Source: Streptomyces venezuelae (GTDB lineage Bacteria > Actinomycetota > Actinomycetes > Streptomycetales > Streptomycetaceae). From it: DNA of 64,000 nucleotides. The position numbers and the translations under genes were made by a program. The DNA lies in assembly GCF_008642335.1 (NCBI RefSeq), contig NZ_CP029191.1:7564001-7628000 (forward strand), read 5' to 3'. The notes under the pieces are model-generated. The model saw nothing but the letters and a program-made list of their open reading frames with translations, searched no databases and was not told the DNA's origin. This document shows positions 45,740 to 54,440 of the stretch, piece after piece (within the stretch, counting starts at the first letter, position 1; each line of letters starts with the position of its first letter).

Positions 45740-46518
45740 CCTCGTCCACCCCGGAGCTCCCTGTCGCCTCCGTCTCCGCCGCGGACCGGCCCGTGGTCGA
45801 GCTGACGGGCGTCTCCAAGACGTACGAGGACGTCGCCGCCCTGCGCGGCGCCGACCTGGTCATCCGGCGCGGTGAACTCCTCGCCATCGTCGGCCCATCG
45901 GGGTCCGGCAAGTCCACGATGCTCAACATCATGGGCACCCTGGACCGCCCGTCGGCGGGCCGCGTCCGCATCGACGGGCACGACGTGGCCGACCTGACCG
46001 ACCGCGAACTGTCCGCACTGCGCGCCGACACCATCGGCTTCGTCTTCCAGCAGTTCCACCTGGCCTTCGGCGTACCGGCACTGGACAGCGTCGCCGACGG
46101 ACTGCTCTACAGCGGCAGGCCGCGCGGCGAGCGGCGCCGCCTCGCCGAACGGGCGCTGCGCCGCGTCGGCCTCGGCCACCGGCTCTACCACCAGCCGCAC
46201 CAGTTGTCCGGCGGCGAGAAGCAGCGCGTGGCCATCGCCCGCGCCGTGCTCGGCGACCCGCCGCTGCTGCTCGCCGACGAACCGACCGGCGCGCTCGACT
46301 CACGGTCGGGAGCCGTCGTCATCGAGCTGCTCCACGAGCTGCACGAGGCCGGGACGACCGTCGTGGTCATCACCCACGACCGCGACATCGCCGCCACCCT
46401 GCCCCGCGAGGTGCGCCTCAAGGACGGCCGGATCGAGCACGACTCGCTCACGGCCGACGGCGACTCCTCTGCCCTCGTTTCCCACGACGCCCTCGTGCCC
46501 CAGGAGGCCGTGCGATGA
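45736..46518 (+). CDS. ABC transporter ATPase, MacB/LolD type
   Basis: ATPase of 260 residues with Walker A GPSGSGKST, signature LSGGEKQR, Walker B LLLADEPTGALD and the switch His in VITHDRD. The sequence around the Q-loop (FVFQQFHL) places it with ATPases that partner FtsX/MacB permeases. It has a GTG start overlapping the adaptor stop and is itself overlapped by the permease start (ATGA). The C-terminus has about 25 extra residues after the nucleotide-binding fold. It powers the permease encoded next. Confidence 0.95.
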   Translation: MTSSTPELPVASVSAADRPVVELTGVSKTYEDVAALRGADLVIRRGELLAIVGPSGSGKSTMLNIMGTLDRPSAGRVRIDGHDVADLTDRELSALRADTIGFVFQQFHLAFGVPALDSVADGLLYSGRPRGERRRLAERALRRVGLGHRLYHQPHQLSGGEKQRVAIARAVLGDPPLLLADEPTGALDSRSGAVVIELLHELHEAGTTVVVITHDRDIAATLPREVRLKDGRIEHDSLTADGDSSALVSHDALVPQEAVR

Positions 46519-47756
46519 CCGCGATCAAGGAGCTGGAGCGCGCCGCGGCCCCCGAGCCCCCGCGACGGCCGAAGCCCGCCCGGATGAACCCCGCCGACGT
46601 GCTGCGGGTCGGCGGCTCCGGGCTGCGCTCCCGGCCGATGCGGGTGTTCCTCTCGGCGCTCGGCATCGCCATCGGCATCGCCGCGATGGTCGGCGTGGTC
46701 GGCATCTCCACCTCCTCCACCGAGGACCTCAACCGCAGGCTGCAGGACCTGGGCACCAACCTCCTGACGGTGACCCCGGGGCAGAACTTCAGCGGCGGCG
46801 AGGCCCATCTGCCGGAAGAGTCCGTCGACATGATCGCGGCGATGGACGACGTGGAGTCGGTCTCCGCCCTCGGCAAGACGAGCGCCAAGGTGTACCGCAG
46901 CGACCACACGCCGGTGGAGGAGACCGGCGGCCTCAACGTGTCGGCGGCCCGCACGGACCTGCCGAAGTCGGTCGGCGCGGAGATCGTCGACGGCCGCTGG
47001 CTCAACGCCGCCAACAGCCGCTACCCGGCGGTCGTCCTCGGTCCCAAGGCCGCCGAGCAGCTCGGCGTGCACCGGGCGGGGGACGACGTGAAGGTCTGGA
47101 TCGGCGGCCACTGGTTCACCGTCGTCGGCCTGCTCGCCCCCAACGAACTCGTGCCGTCCCTCGACTCGTCCGCCCTCGTGGGCTGGTCCGTGGCGGAGCG
47201 GGAACTGGACTTCGACGGCTCGCCGACCACCATCTTCACACGCGCCGATGAATCGTCCGTCAACGACGTGCAGGAAGTCCTGGGCGCCACCACCAACCCC
47301 GAGAGCCCCAACGAGGCCAACGTCTCCCGGCCGTCGGACGCGCTGGCCGCCAAGGAAGCCACCGACGACACCCTCAGTGGACTGCTGCTCGGCCTCGGCG
47401 GAGTGGCCCTGCTCGTGGGCGGCGTCGGCGTCGCCAACACCATGGTCATCTCCGTCCTGGAACGCCGCTCCGAGATCGGCCTGCGCCGCTCGCTCGGCGC
47501 CACCCGCGGGCAGATCCGCACCCAGTTCCTGGCCGAGGCGCTGCTCCTGTCCGCGCTCGGCGGCCTGGGCGGCGTCCTGCTCGGCATCGCCGTCACCGGC
47601 GGCTACGCCTCCTACCAGGGCTGGCCGTCCGTCGTCCCCGTCTGGGCAATGGCGGGCGGCGTCGGCGCCACGCTCGTCATCGGCGGCCTCGCCGGCTTCT
47701 ACCCGGCGGTACGCGCGGCACGGCTGCCCCCGACCGAGGCCCTGGCGACGACATGA
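46515..47756 (+). CDS. ABC transporter permease, MacB/FtsX family
   Basis: Permease of 413 residues: one N-terminal helix (MRVFLSALGIAIGIAAMVG), a large extracytoplasmic domain with the conserved LGTNLLTVTPG, and three C-terminal helices including ISVLERRSEIGLRRSLGATR. This is the MacB/FtsX topology, used for exporting peptides or sensing and remodelling the envelope rather than bulk import. With the lipoprotein, adaptor and ATPase it makes a complete wall-spanning machine. Being next to a cell-wall-acting peptide cluster, a self-protection or export role is possible, but the hairpin before the unit and the general occurrence of such sets argue for independence. Confidence 0.93.
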   Translation: MTAIKELERAAAPEPPRRPKPARMNPADVLRVGGSGLRSRPMRVFLSALGIAIGIAAMVGVVGISTSSTEDLNRRLQDLGTNLLTVTPGQNFSGGEAHLPEESVDMIAAMDDVESVSALGKTSAKVYRSDHTPVEETGGLNVSAARTDLPKSVGAEIVDGRWLNAANSRYPAVVLGPKAAEQLGVHRAGDDVKVWIGGHWFTVVGLLAPNELVPSLDSSALVGWSVAERELDFDGSPTTIFTRADESSVNDVQEVLGATTNPESPNEANVSRPSDALAAKEATDDTLSGLLLGLGGVALLVGGVGVANTMVISVLERRSEIGLRRSLGATRGQIRTQFLAEALLLSALGGLGGVLLGIAVTGGYASYQGWPSVVPVWAMAGGVGATLVIGGLAGFYPAVRAARLPPTEALATT

Positions 47757-47817
47757 GACCCGCCACCCGTCTCGTGAGACCGCCGCCGCCCACCTGAAGG
47801 CCCCCAAGACCCTCCGC

Positions 47818-47835
47818 GAGGCCCGAAAGGGCCTC
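47818..47835. terminator. Hairpin terminator, GAAA loop
   Basis: Perfect 7-base stem GAGGCCC/GGGCCTC closed by a GAAA tetraloop, 61 bases after the permease stop and facing the convergent monooxygenase gene. It may serve both directions. Confidence 0.7.
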
Positions 47836-47977
47836 AGGGACCGCGGTGCTCCTGCTGGAGCCCATCCCCCGTGCCACAGGCGCACCGCGCCCGTCCGCGC
47901 CGCCTCCGGGCCGATCCCGGAACGCGACGCGGACGGGACCCGGCGCTGTCCGGCCGCGAACGGTCGGACAGCCGAGA

Positions 47978-48982
47978 TCAGGCGGCCAGCCCCGCCACCC
48001 GCGCAAGACGCCGGAACGAGTCGAGGAGCCCCGCCCGGTCGTACGTACTGGTCGTCACCAGCACCTCCTGCGCCCCGCTCTCCTTGATCACTCGCTCCAG
48101 CTCGTCGGCGACCTGCTCCTCCGTGCCGTGCACGTGGCCGGTCAGCCCCGACTCGTAGAAGCCGCGCTCCTTCTCCGTCATGGTCAGGGACTCCACGCGC
48201 TCGGCGGGCAGCAGCGGCGGGAACGTGCCGTGCGTGCGCGAGTACGCCATCGACCAGGCCTCCGGCACGAGCAGCCGGCGCGCCGCCTCCCGGCTCTCCG
48301 CCACGGCGACGCTGCCCGCGATCATGACGTAGGGCTCCGCCAGCCACGGCGAGGGCCGGAAGCCGCTCCGGTACCGGTCGATGCCGCGCAGCATCTTCTC
48401 GCGGCCCCGGAGGTCGCCGATGACCAGCGGAAGGCCCGCGTCGGCGGCGATCGTCGCGCCCTCGCCCACCGCCAGGACGTACGGCGGGACGGTCAGGCCC
48501 TCGGCGGGCCTGGCCCGCACCCCCGTCGCCGACGTGCCGCGGAACCAGTCGAGCAGCTCACCGAGCTGCGTCGCGAAGTCCGCGGCGTCGTGCTTGTCGC
48601 GCCCCAGTGCCTTGCGCACCCCGTCGGTGAAGCCGACCGACCGGCCGAGCCCCATGTCGATCCGGCCGGGGAAGAGCGATTCGAGCACCCCGAACTGCTC
48701 GGCGACCACCAGCGACTGATGGTTCGGCAGCATCACACCGCCGGTGCCGACCCGGATGGTGCGGGTGGCCGCCGCGACGGCCGACGCGAGGACGGTGGGC
48801 GCCGAGCCCGCGACGCCCGGCACCCCGTGGTGCTCGCTGACCCAGAAGCGATGAAAACCGAGTGCCTCGACGTCCTGGGCCAGGCGCACCGTGTCGCGCA
48901 GGGCCTCGGGGCCGTCGTGCCCCTCCCGGGTGCGCGATCGGTCGAGGACGGAGAACCGGGTTGCCGCGATCACTGAGCTCAC
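47978..48982 (-). CDS. Luciferase-like (LLM class) flavin monooxygenase
   Basis: Protein of about 334 residues, a TIM-barrel bacterial-luciferase family enzyme, most like the MsnO8 group: SVLDRSRTREG at the start, FWVSEHHG, TRTIRVGTGGVMLPNH and FPGRIDMGLGRS are recognisable. It would use F420 or FMN; the substrate is unknown. The GTG at 48982 is preferred, but a start six codons upstream or a GTG three codons downstream is possible since no strong ribosome site is visible. It is transcribed towards the ABC operon and away from the HAD gene. Confidence 0.88.
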   Translation of the reverse strand: MSSVIAATRFSVLDRSRTREGHDGPEALRDTVRLAQDVEALGFHRFWVSEHHGVPGVAGSAPTVLASAVAAATRTIRVGTGGVMLPNHQSLVVAEQFGVLESLFPGRIDMGLGRSVGFTDGVRKALGRDKHDAADFATQLGELLDWFRGTSATGVRARPAEGLTVPPYVLAVGEGATIAADAGLPLVIGDLRGREKMLRGIDRYRSGFRPSPWLAEPYVMIAGSVAVAESREAARRLLVPEAWSMAYSRTHGTFPPLLPAERVESLTMTEKERGFYESGLTGHVHGTEEQVADELERVIKESGAQEVLVTTSTYDRAGLLDSFRRLARVAGLAA

Positions 48983-49076
48983 ACAGGGTTCAACGCACAC
49001 GGCCCGCCGGGATTCCCGATGCCGGCACCGGCCCGCCTCGCGGATCGGCTCCGGGCGCTCCTACGCTGTCGACGTG

Positions 49077-49583
49077 ATGGAAGACAGCAGATCCCCCAAG
49101 GACAGCAGCAGGCCCCTGGCCGTGTTCGACCTGGACGGCACCCTCGCGGACACCGGCCACCGGCAGCGCTTCCTGGAGGGCAGGCCCCGCGACTGGGACG
49201 CGTTCTTCGCCGCGGCGCCCCAGGACCCGCCGCTGGCCCGCGGCGTCGAGCTGGCCCTGGCGAGCGCGGCGGAGTGCGAGGTCGTCTATCTGACCGGCCG
49301 CCCCGAGCGCTGCCGTGCCGACACGGTGGACTGGCTGGCCCGCCAGGGGCTGCCGGAGGGGCGGATCTGGATGCGCCGCAACAACGACCGGCGCCCCGCA
49401 CGCCGCACCAAACTGGAGATCCTCCAGGAGCTCGCCCGCAAGCGGACGGTCCGCATGCTCGTGGACGACGACGAGCTGGTCTGCGCCGACGCGGAACGCG
49501 CCGGCTTCACCGTCGTCCGGGTGACCTGGGCGAACACGCCGGAGACCCTCAAGGACGCCCAGGAGCGCGAGGGCCGCACCTAG
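49077..49583 (+). CDS. HAD-family phosphatase
   Basis: Small HAD hydrolase, 168 residues from the ATG at 49077. FDLDGTLADT gives the nucleophile and general-acid aspartates, YLTGRPERC motif II, the KxxxL stretch in TKLEIL motif III and VDDDELV motif IV. The compact form without a large cap resembles the phosphatase half of polynucleotide kinase/phosphatase and acid-phosphatase-like HADs. Substrate unknown. It is divergent from the monooxygenase and convergent with dodecin (11-base gap). Confidence 0.87.
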   Translation: MEDSRSPKDSSRPLAVFDLDGTLADTGHRQRFLEGRPRDWDAFFAAAPQDPPLARGVELALASAAECEVVYLTGRPERCRADTVDWLARQGLPEGRIWMRRNNDRRPARRTKLEILQELARKRTVRMLVDDDELVCADAERAGFTVVRVTWANTPETLKDAQEREGRT

Positions 49584-49594
49584 GCGACCGGGCC

Positions 49595-49816
49595 TCATAC
49601 CTCGGCGTCGTCCTCCAGCCGGAAGCCCACCTTCAGGCCGACCTGGTAGTGCTGGATCTCGCCGTCCAGGATGTGGCCGCGCACCTGCGTGACCTCGAAC
49701 CAGTCCAGCGAGCGGAGCGTCTGCGAGGCCCGCGCGATGCCGTTGCGGATCGCCTGGTCGACGCCCTCGTGCGAGGTGCCGACGATCTCGGTGACACGGT
49801 ACGTGTGGTTCGACAT
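49595..49816 (-). CDS. Dodecin
   Basis: Protein of 73 residues, the usual dodecin length, with YRVTEIVGTSHEG, the AIRNGIARASQTL helix and WFEVTQVRGHI. Dodecins form hollow 12-mers that store or buffer flavin (and CoA in actinobacteria). The ATG at 49816 is supported by GGAGGAAC 7 bases upstream; the longer open frame has no such site. Confidence 0.95.
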   Translation of the reverse strand: MSNHTYRVTEIVGTSHEGVDQAIRNGIARASQTLRSLDWFEVTQVRGHILDGEIQHYQVGLKVGFRLEDDAEV

Positions 49817-49945
49817 GAGGATGTTCCTCCGGGCCGTCGGGTGGGGCCGTACGGCACGGTGCCGCACGGCGCCGGGAAGTGCCGTCACTCCACCGTGCCC
49901 CAGTCCCTCCCGTGGCGCGAGACGGCGTACGCGACGGTGTACCCC

Positions 49946-49974
49946 TTGACCAGTTCATTGGTACGGACCAAAAT
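49946..49974 (+). promoter_or_regulatory. Probable promoter of solute-binding lipoprotein
   Basis: TTGACC (49946-49951) and CAAAAT (49969-49974) with an exact 17-base spacer, in the 232-base gap between dodecin and the lipoprotein gene. The start codon lies 75 bases further on. The rest of this gap shows nothing clear. Confidence 0.5.
49958..49971. promoter_or_regulatory. Palindromic operator in promoter spacer
   Basis: TTGGTACGGACCAA: perfect 5-base arms around a 4-base centre, fully within the -35/-10 spacer and touching the -10 box. TGGT-N4-ACCA is the arm pattern of DasR (dre) sites in Streptomyces, though the centre differs from CTAG. A GntR-type repressor is a reasonable guess. Confidence 0.5.
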
Positions 49975-50048
49975 CCAGCCAGTACCCGTTCGAGCCGTGT
50001 GCGCTCACCCCCCGCGTCGGGCTGACCTTCCCTGTCCGCAGGCAGAAA

Positions 50049-51338
50049 GTGACCCACGTGAGACCGCACCACCGTGCCGCCGTGTCCCTGGCGCTCGTCC
50101 TCTCCTCCACCGTCCTGGTCGCCGGGTGCGGCGTGCTGCCCGGCGGTGACGACTCCCGGACCGTCACGGTCTGGCTGATGAAGGACAGCGCGTCCCCGGA
50201 GTTCATCAAGCGCTTCACGTCGGACTTCGAGAAGGAGCACGACGGCATCGACCTGGACATCCGCATCCAGGAATGGACCGGCATCGGCGCCAAGGTGAAG
50301 AAGGCGCTCAAGGAGGAGGGCGGCGAAGGACCCGAGGTCATCGAGGTCGGCAACACCCAGGTCGCGCAGTACGTCGACGAGGGCGGCCTGTACGACCTGA
50401 CCCTGGAGTCCGCGCGCGACCTCGGCATGGACGACTGGCTGCCGGGCCTCGCCGAGCCGGGCCGCTACCGAGGGGCCCAGTACGGCATCCCCTGGTACGC
50501 CGCCAACCGCGTCGTCATCTACAACAAGGACCTGTTCGCCGCGGCCGGCATCAAGACCCCGCCCCGCACCCGCGCCGAGTGGATCGAGGCCACGCAGAAG
50601 CTGAACACCGGCGGCAAGCAGGGCATCTACCTCGCGGGCCAGGACTGGTACACCCTCTCCGGCTTCATCTGGGACGAGGGCGGCGACCTGGCCAAGGAGA
50701 CCAAGGAGTCCTCCGGCGACTGGAGCGGCACCCTGCACACGCCCGAGGCGCTGCGCGGCATGGAGTTCTACCGGCAGCTGCAGGCGCTCGGCGACGGTCC
50801 GCGCGACGCCGACGAGGAACACCCGCCGCAGACCGGCGTGTTCGCGGACGGCAAGGTCGCGCAGATCGTCGCGGTGCCCGGCGCGGCCCGCGCCATCGAG
50901 GAGAAGAACCCCGAACTCAAGGGCAAGCTCGGTTTCTTCCCCATCCCGGGCAAGAAGGCCGGCAAGCCCGCCGCTGTCTTCACCGGCGGCTCCGACCTCG
51001 TCGTGCCCGAGCACAGCGACGACCACAAGGGTGCCGTCGAGGTGATCGAGGCGCTGGCGGGCAAGAAGTGGCAGACCGATCTTGCGCGGACCATGAACTA
51101 CGTCCCGAACAAGGCGAAGCTGGCCCCGGCGGTCGCCGACGAGGAGGGCGTGGCGGCGATGGCCGTCGGCGCGGCGAACGGCCAAGCGACCCCCAACTCC
51201 CCGCGCTGGGCGGAGGTCGAGGCGGACAACCCGATCAAGGGCTACATGACGAAGGTCCTGACCGGCGGCGACCCGGCGACCGAGGCCCGCAAGGCATCGG
51301 CCCGGATCACCAGGACACTGGACGTCGGCGGCTTGTGA
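50049..51338 (+). CDS. ABC sugar-type solute-binding lipoprotein
   Basis: Extracellular solute-binding protein, 429 residues, with a signal peptide ending in lipobox VAGC (Cys27 from this start). The mature part shows the type I sugar-binder pattern: VTVWLMKDSASPEFIKRF, PWYAANRVVIYNKDLF, and EGGDL in the middle. No permease or ATPase lies beside it, so it would use a transporter encoded elsewhere. Start uncertain between GTG 50049 and GTG 50058. It is convergent with egtD at 29 bases. The operator in its promoter suggests carbon- or amino-sugar-responsive control. Confidence 0.9.
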   Translation: MTHVRPHHRAAVSLALVLSSTVLVAGCGVLPGGDDSRTVTVWLMKDSASPEFIKRFTSDFEKEHDGIDLDIRIQEWTGIGAKVKKALKEEGGEGPEVIEVGNTQVAQYVDEGGLYDLTLESARDLGMDDWLPGLAEPGRYRGAQYGIPWYAANRVVIYNKDLFAAAGIKTPPRTRAEWIEATQKLNTGGKQGIYLAGQDWYTLSGFIWDEGGDLAKETKESSGDWSGTLHTPEALRGMEFYRQLQALGDGPRDADEEHPPQTGVFADGKVAQIVAVPGAARAIEEKNPELKGKLGFFPIPGKKAGKPAAVFTGGSDLVVPEHSDDHKGAVEVIEALAGKKWQTDLARTMNYVPNKAKLAPAVADEEGVAAMAVGAANGQATPNSPRWAEVEADNPIKGYMTKVLTGGDPATEARKASARITRTLDVGGL

Positions 51339-51367
51339 CCACCGACGCCCAGTGACGACGGCGGGCG

Positions 51368-52330
51368 CTACGCCACCGTGCTCAGCGACAGCGCGAAGCG
51401 CCCTCTCTCGTCCGTCCACCAGTGCGCCAGCTCAAGACCGGCGGCGGCCAGTTCGGCACGTACGCCGTCCTCACGGAACTTCGCCGAGATCTCCGTGCGG
51501 AGCTCCTCGCCCGCGGCGAAGTCGACCGCGAGGTCGAGCGCGTGGATCTTCACCGTCTGGTCGGCCGTGGAGCGCAGCCGCATTTCGATCCACTCGTGCT
51601 CGCGGTCCCAGACGGCCACGTGCTCGAAGGCGTCCGGGTCGAAGTCCCCGCCCAGCTCGCGGTTGATGACCGTCAGGACGTTCTTGTTGAACGCGGCGGT
51701 CACGCCCGTCCCGTCGTCGTACGCGGAGACGAGGACCGAGTCGTCCTTCACCAGGTCCGTGCCGAGGAGCAGCGTGTCGCCGGGGGAGAGGAGGTCGTGC
51801 ACGGAGGCGAGGAACGCGGCGCGTTCGGCGGGCAGCAGGTTGCCGATCGTGCCGCCGAGGAAGGCGACAAGCCGGGGCCCGGGTGTGCCGGGCAGGGCGA
51901 GGCCGCGGGTGAAGTCGGCGATCAGTGCGTGCACGTCGAGCGCGGGCCGCTGCGCGAGCAGGGTGTTCGCGGCGCCGGTCAGCGCGCTCTCGCTCACGTC
52001 GACGGGAACGTAGGTGTGCAGGGACGCCATGGCGTCGATGAGGTGGCGGGTCTTCTCCGAGGAGCCCGAGCCCAGCTCGATCAGCGTCCGAGCCTCCGTG
52101 ATCTTCGCGATCCGGTCGGCGCGGGCGACGAGGATCTCGCGTTCGGCGCGGGTGGGGTAGTACTCGGGCAGGGTGGTGATCTCCTCGAAGAGGGCGCTGC
52201 CGCGGGCGTCATAGAACCACTTGGGCGGCAGTGTCTTCGGGGTGCGGGTGAGGCCCTGGAGGACGTCGGCGCGCAGGGCCGCGCCGGTGGCGTCCTCGGG
52301 CAGGGTGCGGGTCAGCAGGAACGGGCTCAC
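51368..52330 (-). CDS. egtD: L-histidine N-alpha-methyltransferase EgtD
   Basis: SAM-dependent methyltransferase of 320 residues that converts histidine to hercynine, the first committed step of ergothioneine synthesis. Recognised by LPPKWFYDARGSALFEEIT, LIELGSGSSEKTR (SAM site) and FLGGTIGNLLP, all characteristic of EgtD. Cytoplasmic. The GTG at 52330 overlaps the egtC stop (GTGA), so this is the last gene of the egtABCD operon. Confidence 0.96.
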   Translation of the reverse strand: MSPFLLTRTLPEDATGAALRADVLQGLTRTPKTLPPKWFYDARGSALFEEITTLPEYYPTRAEREILVARADRIAKITEARTLIELGSGSSEKTRHLIDAMASLHTYVPVDVSESALTGAANTLLAQRPALDVHALIADFTRGLALPGTPGPRLVAFLGGTIGNLLPAERAAFLASVHDLLSPGDTLLLGTDLVKDDSVLVSAYDDGTGVTAAFNKNVLTVINRELGGDFDPDAFEHVAVWDREHEWIEMRLRSTADQTVKIHALDLAVDFAAGEELRTEISAKFREDGVRAELAAAGLELAHWWTDERGRFALSLSTVA

Positions 52331-53082
52331 GCGGGGGGCTCCTTGAGCGGGGTCAGCAGTACGTCGGTGCGGCTGGCGGCGAGCAGGGTGCGGTCGGGCA
52401 CCTCGCGCCAGTGCGGGTCGTCGTCGTAGGGCTCGGAGGCCACGACGGTGCGGCGGCCGGGTTCCGCGAGGTACCAGAGCGTGTCGCCCCAGGCGGTCGC
52501 GGCGATCGTGTCGCCATTGGTGAGCAGGAGGTTGAGGCGCGAGCCGGGCGCGGCCTCCGCGACCTCCAGGACGGTGTCCGCGAGGGCCTGTGCCTCTTCG
52601 TCGCCACGGCGCAGCCGGTTCAGGACGAGCGCCCACACCAGTGCGGAGTCGCAGCGCGCCTCCATCGAGAGCAGCTCGGCGGGGGGCAGGCCCTGCGCGA
52701 GCGTCCCGAGGGAGCGGGGCCAGCCGGTGAGCGCGCCGTTGTGGCTGAACAGCCACGGCCCGGCGGCGAAGGGCGCCGCCGCGGCCTCTCCGTCCGCTCC
52801 CGAGAGCGTCGCGTCGCGCACCGCGCCGAGCGCCGCCCCGGAGCGTACGACCCGCGCCAGGTCGGCGAAGGAGCCGTCGCCCCAGATGGGCCCGGAGCGG
52901 CGGTAGCGGGCGGGCACGGGGTCCCCTTCGGCGTACCAGCCCACGCCGAAACCGTCGGCGTTGACGGTTCCGTGGCGCTGCATCCGGGGCGCCCACGACT
53001 GCCGGAACAGGCTGTGCGCGGGCGCCACGAGGACACTCCCCAGCGGCTCCGGCGGGCCGAGGAACGCGAGGTGACGGCACAT
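52327..53082 (-). CDS. egtC: Gamma-glutamyl hercynylcysteine sulfoxide amidohydrolase EgtC
   Basis: Class II glutamine-amidotransferase-like hydrolase, 251 residues, which removes glutamate from the EgtB product. The N-terminal nucleophile Cys2 is exposed in MCRHLAFLG; NADGFGVGWY and LFSHNGALTGW are family motifs. The ATG at 53082 shares its A with the egtB stop, fixing the start against a longer in-frame extension. Acts in the cytoplasm between EgtB and the EgtE-type lyase. Confidence 0.95.
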   Translation of the reverse strand: MCRHLAFLGPPEPLGSVLVAPAHSLFRQSWAPRMQRHGTVNADGFGVGWYAEGDPVPARYRRSGPIWGDGSFADLARVVRSGAALGAVRDATLSGADGEAAAAPFAAGPWLFSHNGALTGWPRSLGTLAQGLPPAELLSMEARCDSALVWALVLNRLRRGDEEAQALADTVLEVAEAAPGSRLNLLLTNGDTIAATAWGDTLWYLAEPGRRTVVASEPYDDDPHWREVPDRTLLAASRTDVLLTPLKEPPA

Positions 53083-54440
53083 CAGGCGGGCCCCGGCGTC
53101 GGCGTCTCGGTGGGCCCCGCGTCCCGCGCGGTGCGGAACCCGGCGAAGATCTGCCGCCGCACCGGGTGGTCCCAGTTGCGGAACGTGCCGCGGCAGGCCA
53201 CCTCGTCGACGGAGAACGCGCCGCCGCGCAGCACCTTGTAGTCGCCGCCGAAGAAGACGTCCGAGTACTCGCGGTAGGGGAAGGCGGCGAACCCCGGATA
53301 GGGCAGGAAGTCGCCGGACGTCCACTCCCACACGTCGCCGATCAACTGGCGCACCCCGAGCGGTGATTCACCCGCCGGGTAACTTCCCGCGGGGGCGGGG
53401 CGCAGGTGTCGCTGGCCCAGGTTGGCGCGCTCCGGTGTGGGGTCGGAGTCGCCCCACGGGTAGCGCGTCGACCGGTCGGTCACCGGGTCGTACCGTGCGG
53501 CCTTCTCCCACTCCTCCTCGCTGGGCAGCCGCCGACCCGCCCAGCGCGCGTACGCGTCGGCCTCGTACCAGCTGACGTGCAGGACCGGCTCGTCGTCGGG
53601 GACCGGCTCGATCGTGCCGAAGCGCCGCCGCAGCCACTGCCCGCCCTCGTGCCGCCAGAACAGCGGCGCGCACAGGTTGTGGCGGCGGACCATGGCCCAG
53701 CCCGCCGGGTCCCACCAGTGCATCCGTTCGTAGCCGCCGTCCTCGATGAAGCGCCGGTACGCGCCGTTCGTCACCGGGGTCGTGTCGATGAAGAACGGCG
53801 GGACGAGACGGTGGTGCGCCGGACGCTCGTTGTCGAGGGCCCACGGCTCCGTGGACGTCCCCATCGTGAACGGGCCGCCGGGCACGAGGACTTCACTCGG
53901 GCCCGTGAACGGCTCGCAGGACGGCGGATCCGGTGCGGTCAGGGCGGTCTGCCCCGACCTCAGCTGGTGCGTGATGAGCATCGTCTCGTCGTGCTGCTGC
54001 TCGTGCTGCGCGATCATCCCGAAGGCGAAACCCGCGTCGGTGAGCGGCGTGCCGCGGAACGGGGTTCTCTCCAGCACGTCCAGCGCACGTCCCCGCACCT
54101 CGGCCGCGTAGCCGCGGGCCTCCGCGGGTGCCAGCAGCGGCAGGCTCGGGCGCTCGGCGCGGGGATGCTCGAAGGCGTCGTACAGCGGATCGATCTCGGG
54201 CCGCATCGCCTCGCGCCCCGCGACAGCGCGCAGCAGCCACTGCTCCTCCTGGTTCCCGATGTGCGCCAGGTCCCAGACCAGCGGCGACATCAAAGGAGAG
54301 TGCTGCGCGGTCAGTTCGGTGTCCTCCACACAGGAGGTGAGGAGGGTCGTGCGCTCCCGGGCGGCGAGGAGCGCGGCCAGGGCGCGCTCCCGCAGGGCTT
54401 CGGGGTCGGTCGTTTCCGGGTCGGTGGTGGAGCCGGTCAT
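53082..54440 (-). CDS. egtB: Hercynine oxygenase EgtB
   Basis: Non-heme iron sulfoxide synthase, 452 residues. It joins hercynine and gamma-glutamyl-cysteine using O2. The N-terminal DinB-like domain supplies iron ligands from LAHIGNQEE and the HEQQHDE stretch (HxxxH pattern); the C-terminal half is a formylglycine-generating-enzyme-like fold with GPFTMGT, HVSWYEADAYARWAG, LPSEEEWEKAARY and GDVWEWT. ATG at 54440 overlaps the egtA stop. The gene sits between egtA and egtC as in other actinomycetes. Confidence 0.96.
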   Translation of the reverse strand: MTGSTTDPETTDPEALRERALAALLAARERTTLLTSCVEDTELTAQHSPLMSPLVWDLAHIGNQEEQWLLRAVAGREAMRPEIDPLYDAFEHPRAERPSLPLLAPAEARGYAAEVRGRALDVLERTPFRGTPLTDAGFAFGMIAQHEQQHDETMLITHQLRSGQTALTAPDPPSCEPFTGPSEVLVPGGPFTMGTSTEPWALDNERPAHHRLVPPFFIDTTPVTNGAYRRFIEDGGYERMHWWDPAGWAMVRRHNLCAPLFWRHEGGQWLRRRFGTIEPVPDDEPVLHVSWYEADAYARWAGRRLPSEEEWEKAARYDPVTDRSTRYPWGDSDPTPERANLGQRHLRPAPAGSYPAGESPLGVRQLIGDVWEWTSGDFLPYPGFAAFPYREYSDVFFGGDYKVLRGGAFSVDEVACRGTFRNWDHPVRRQIFAGFRTARDAGPTETPTPGPA

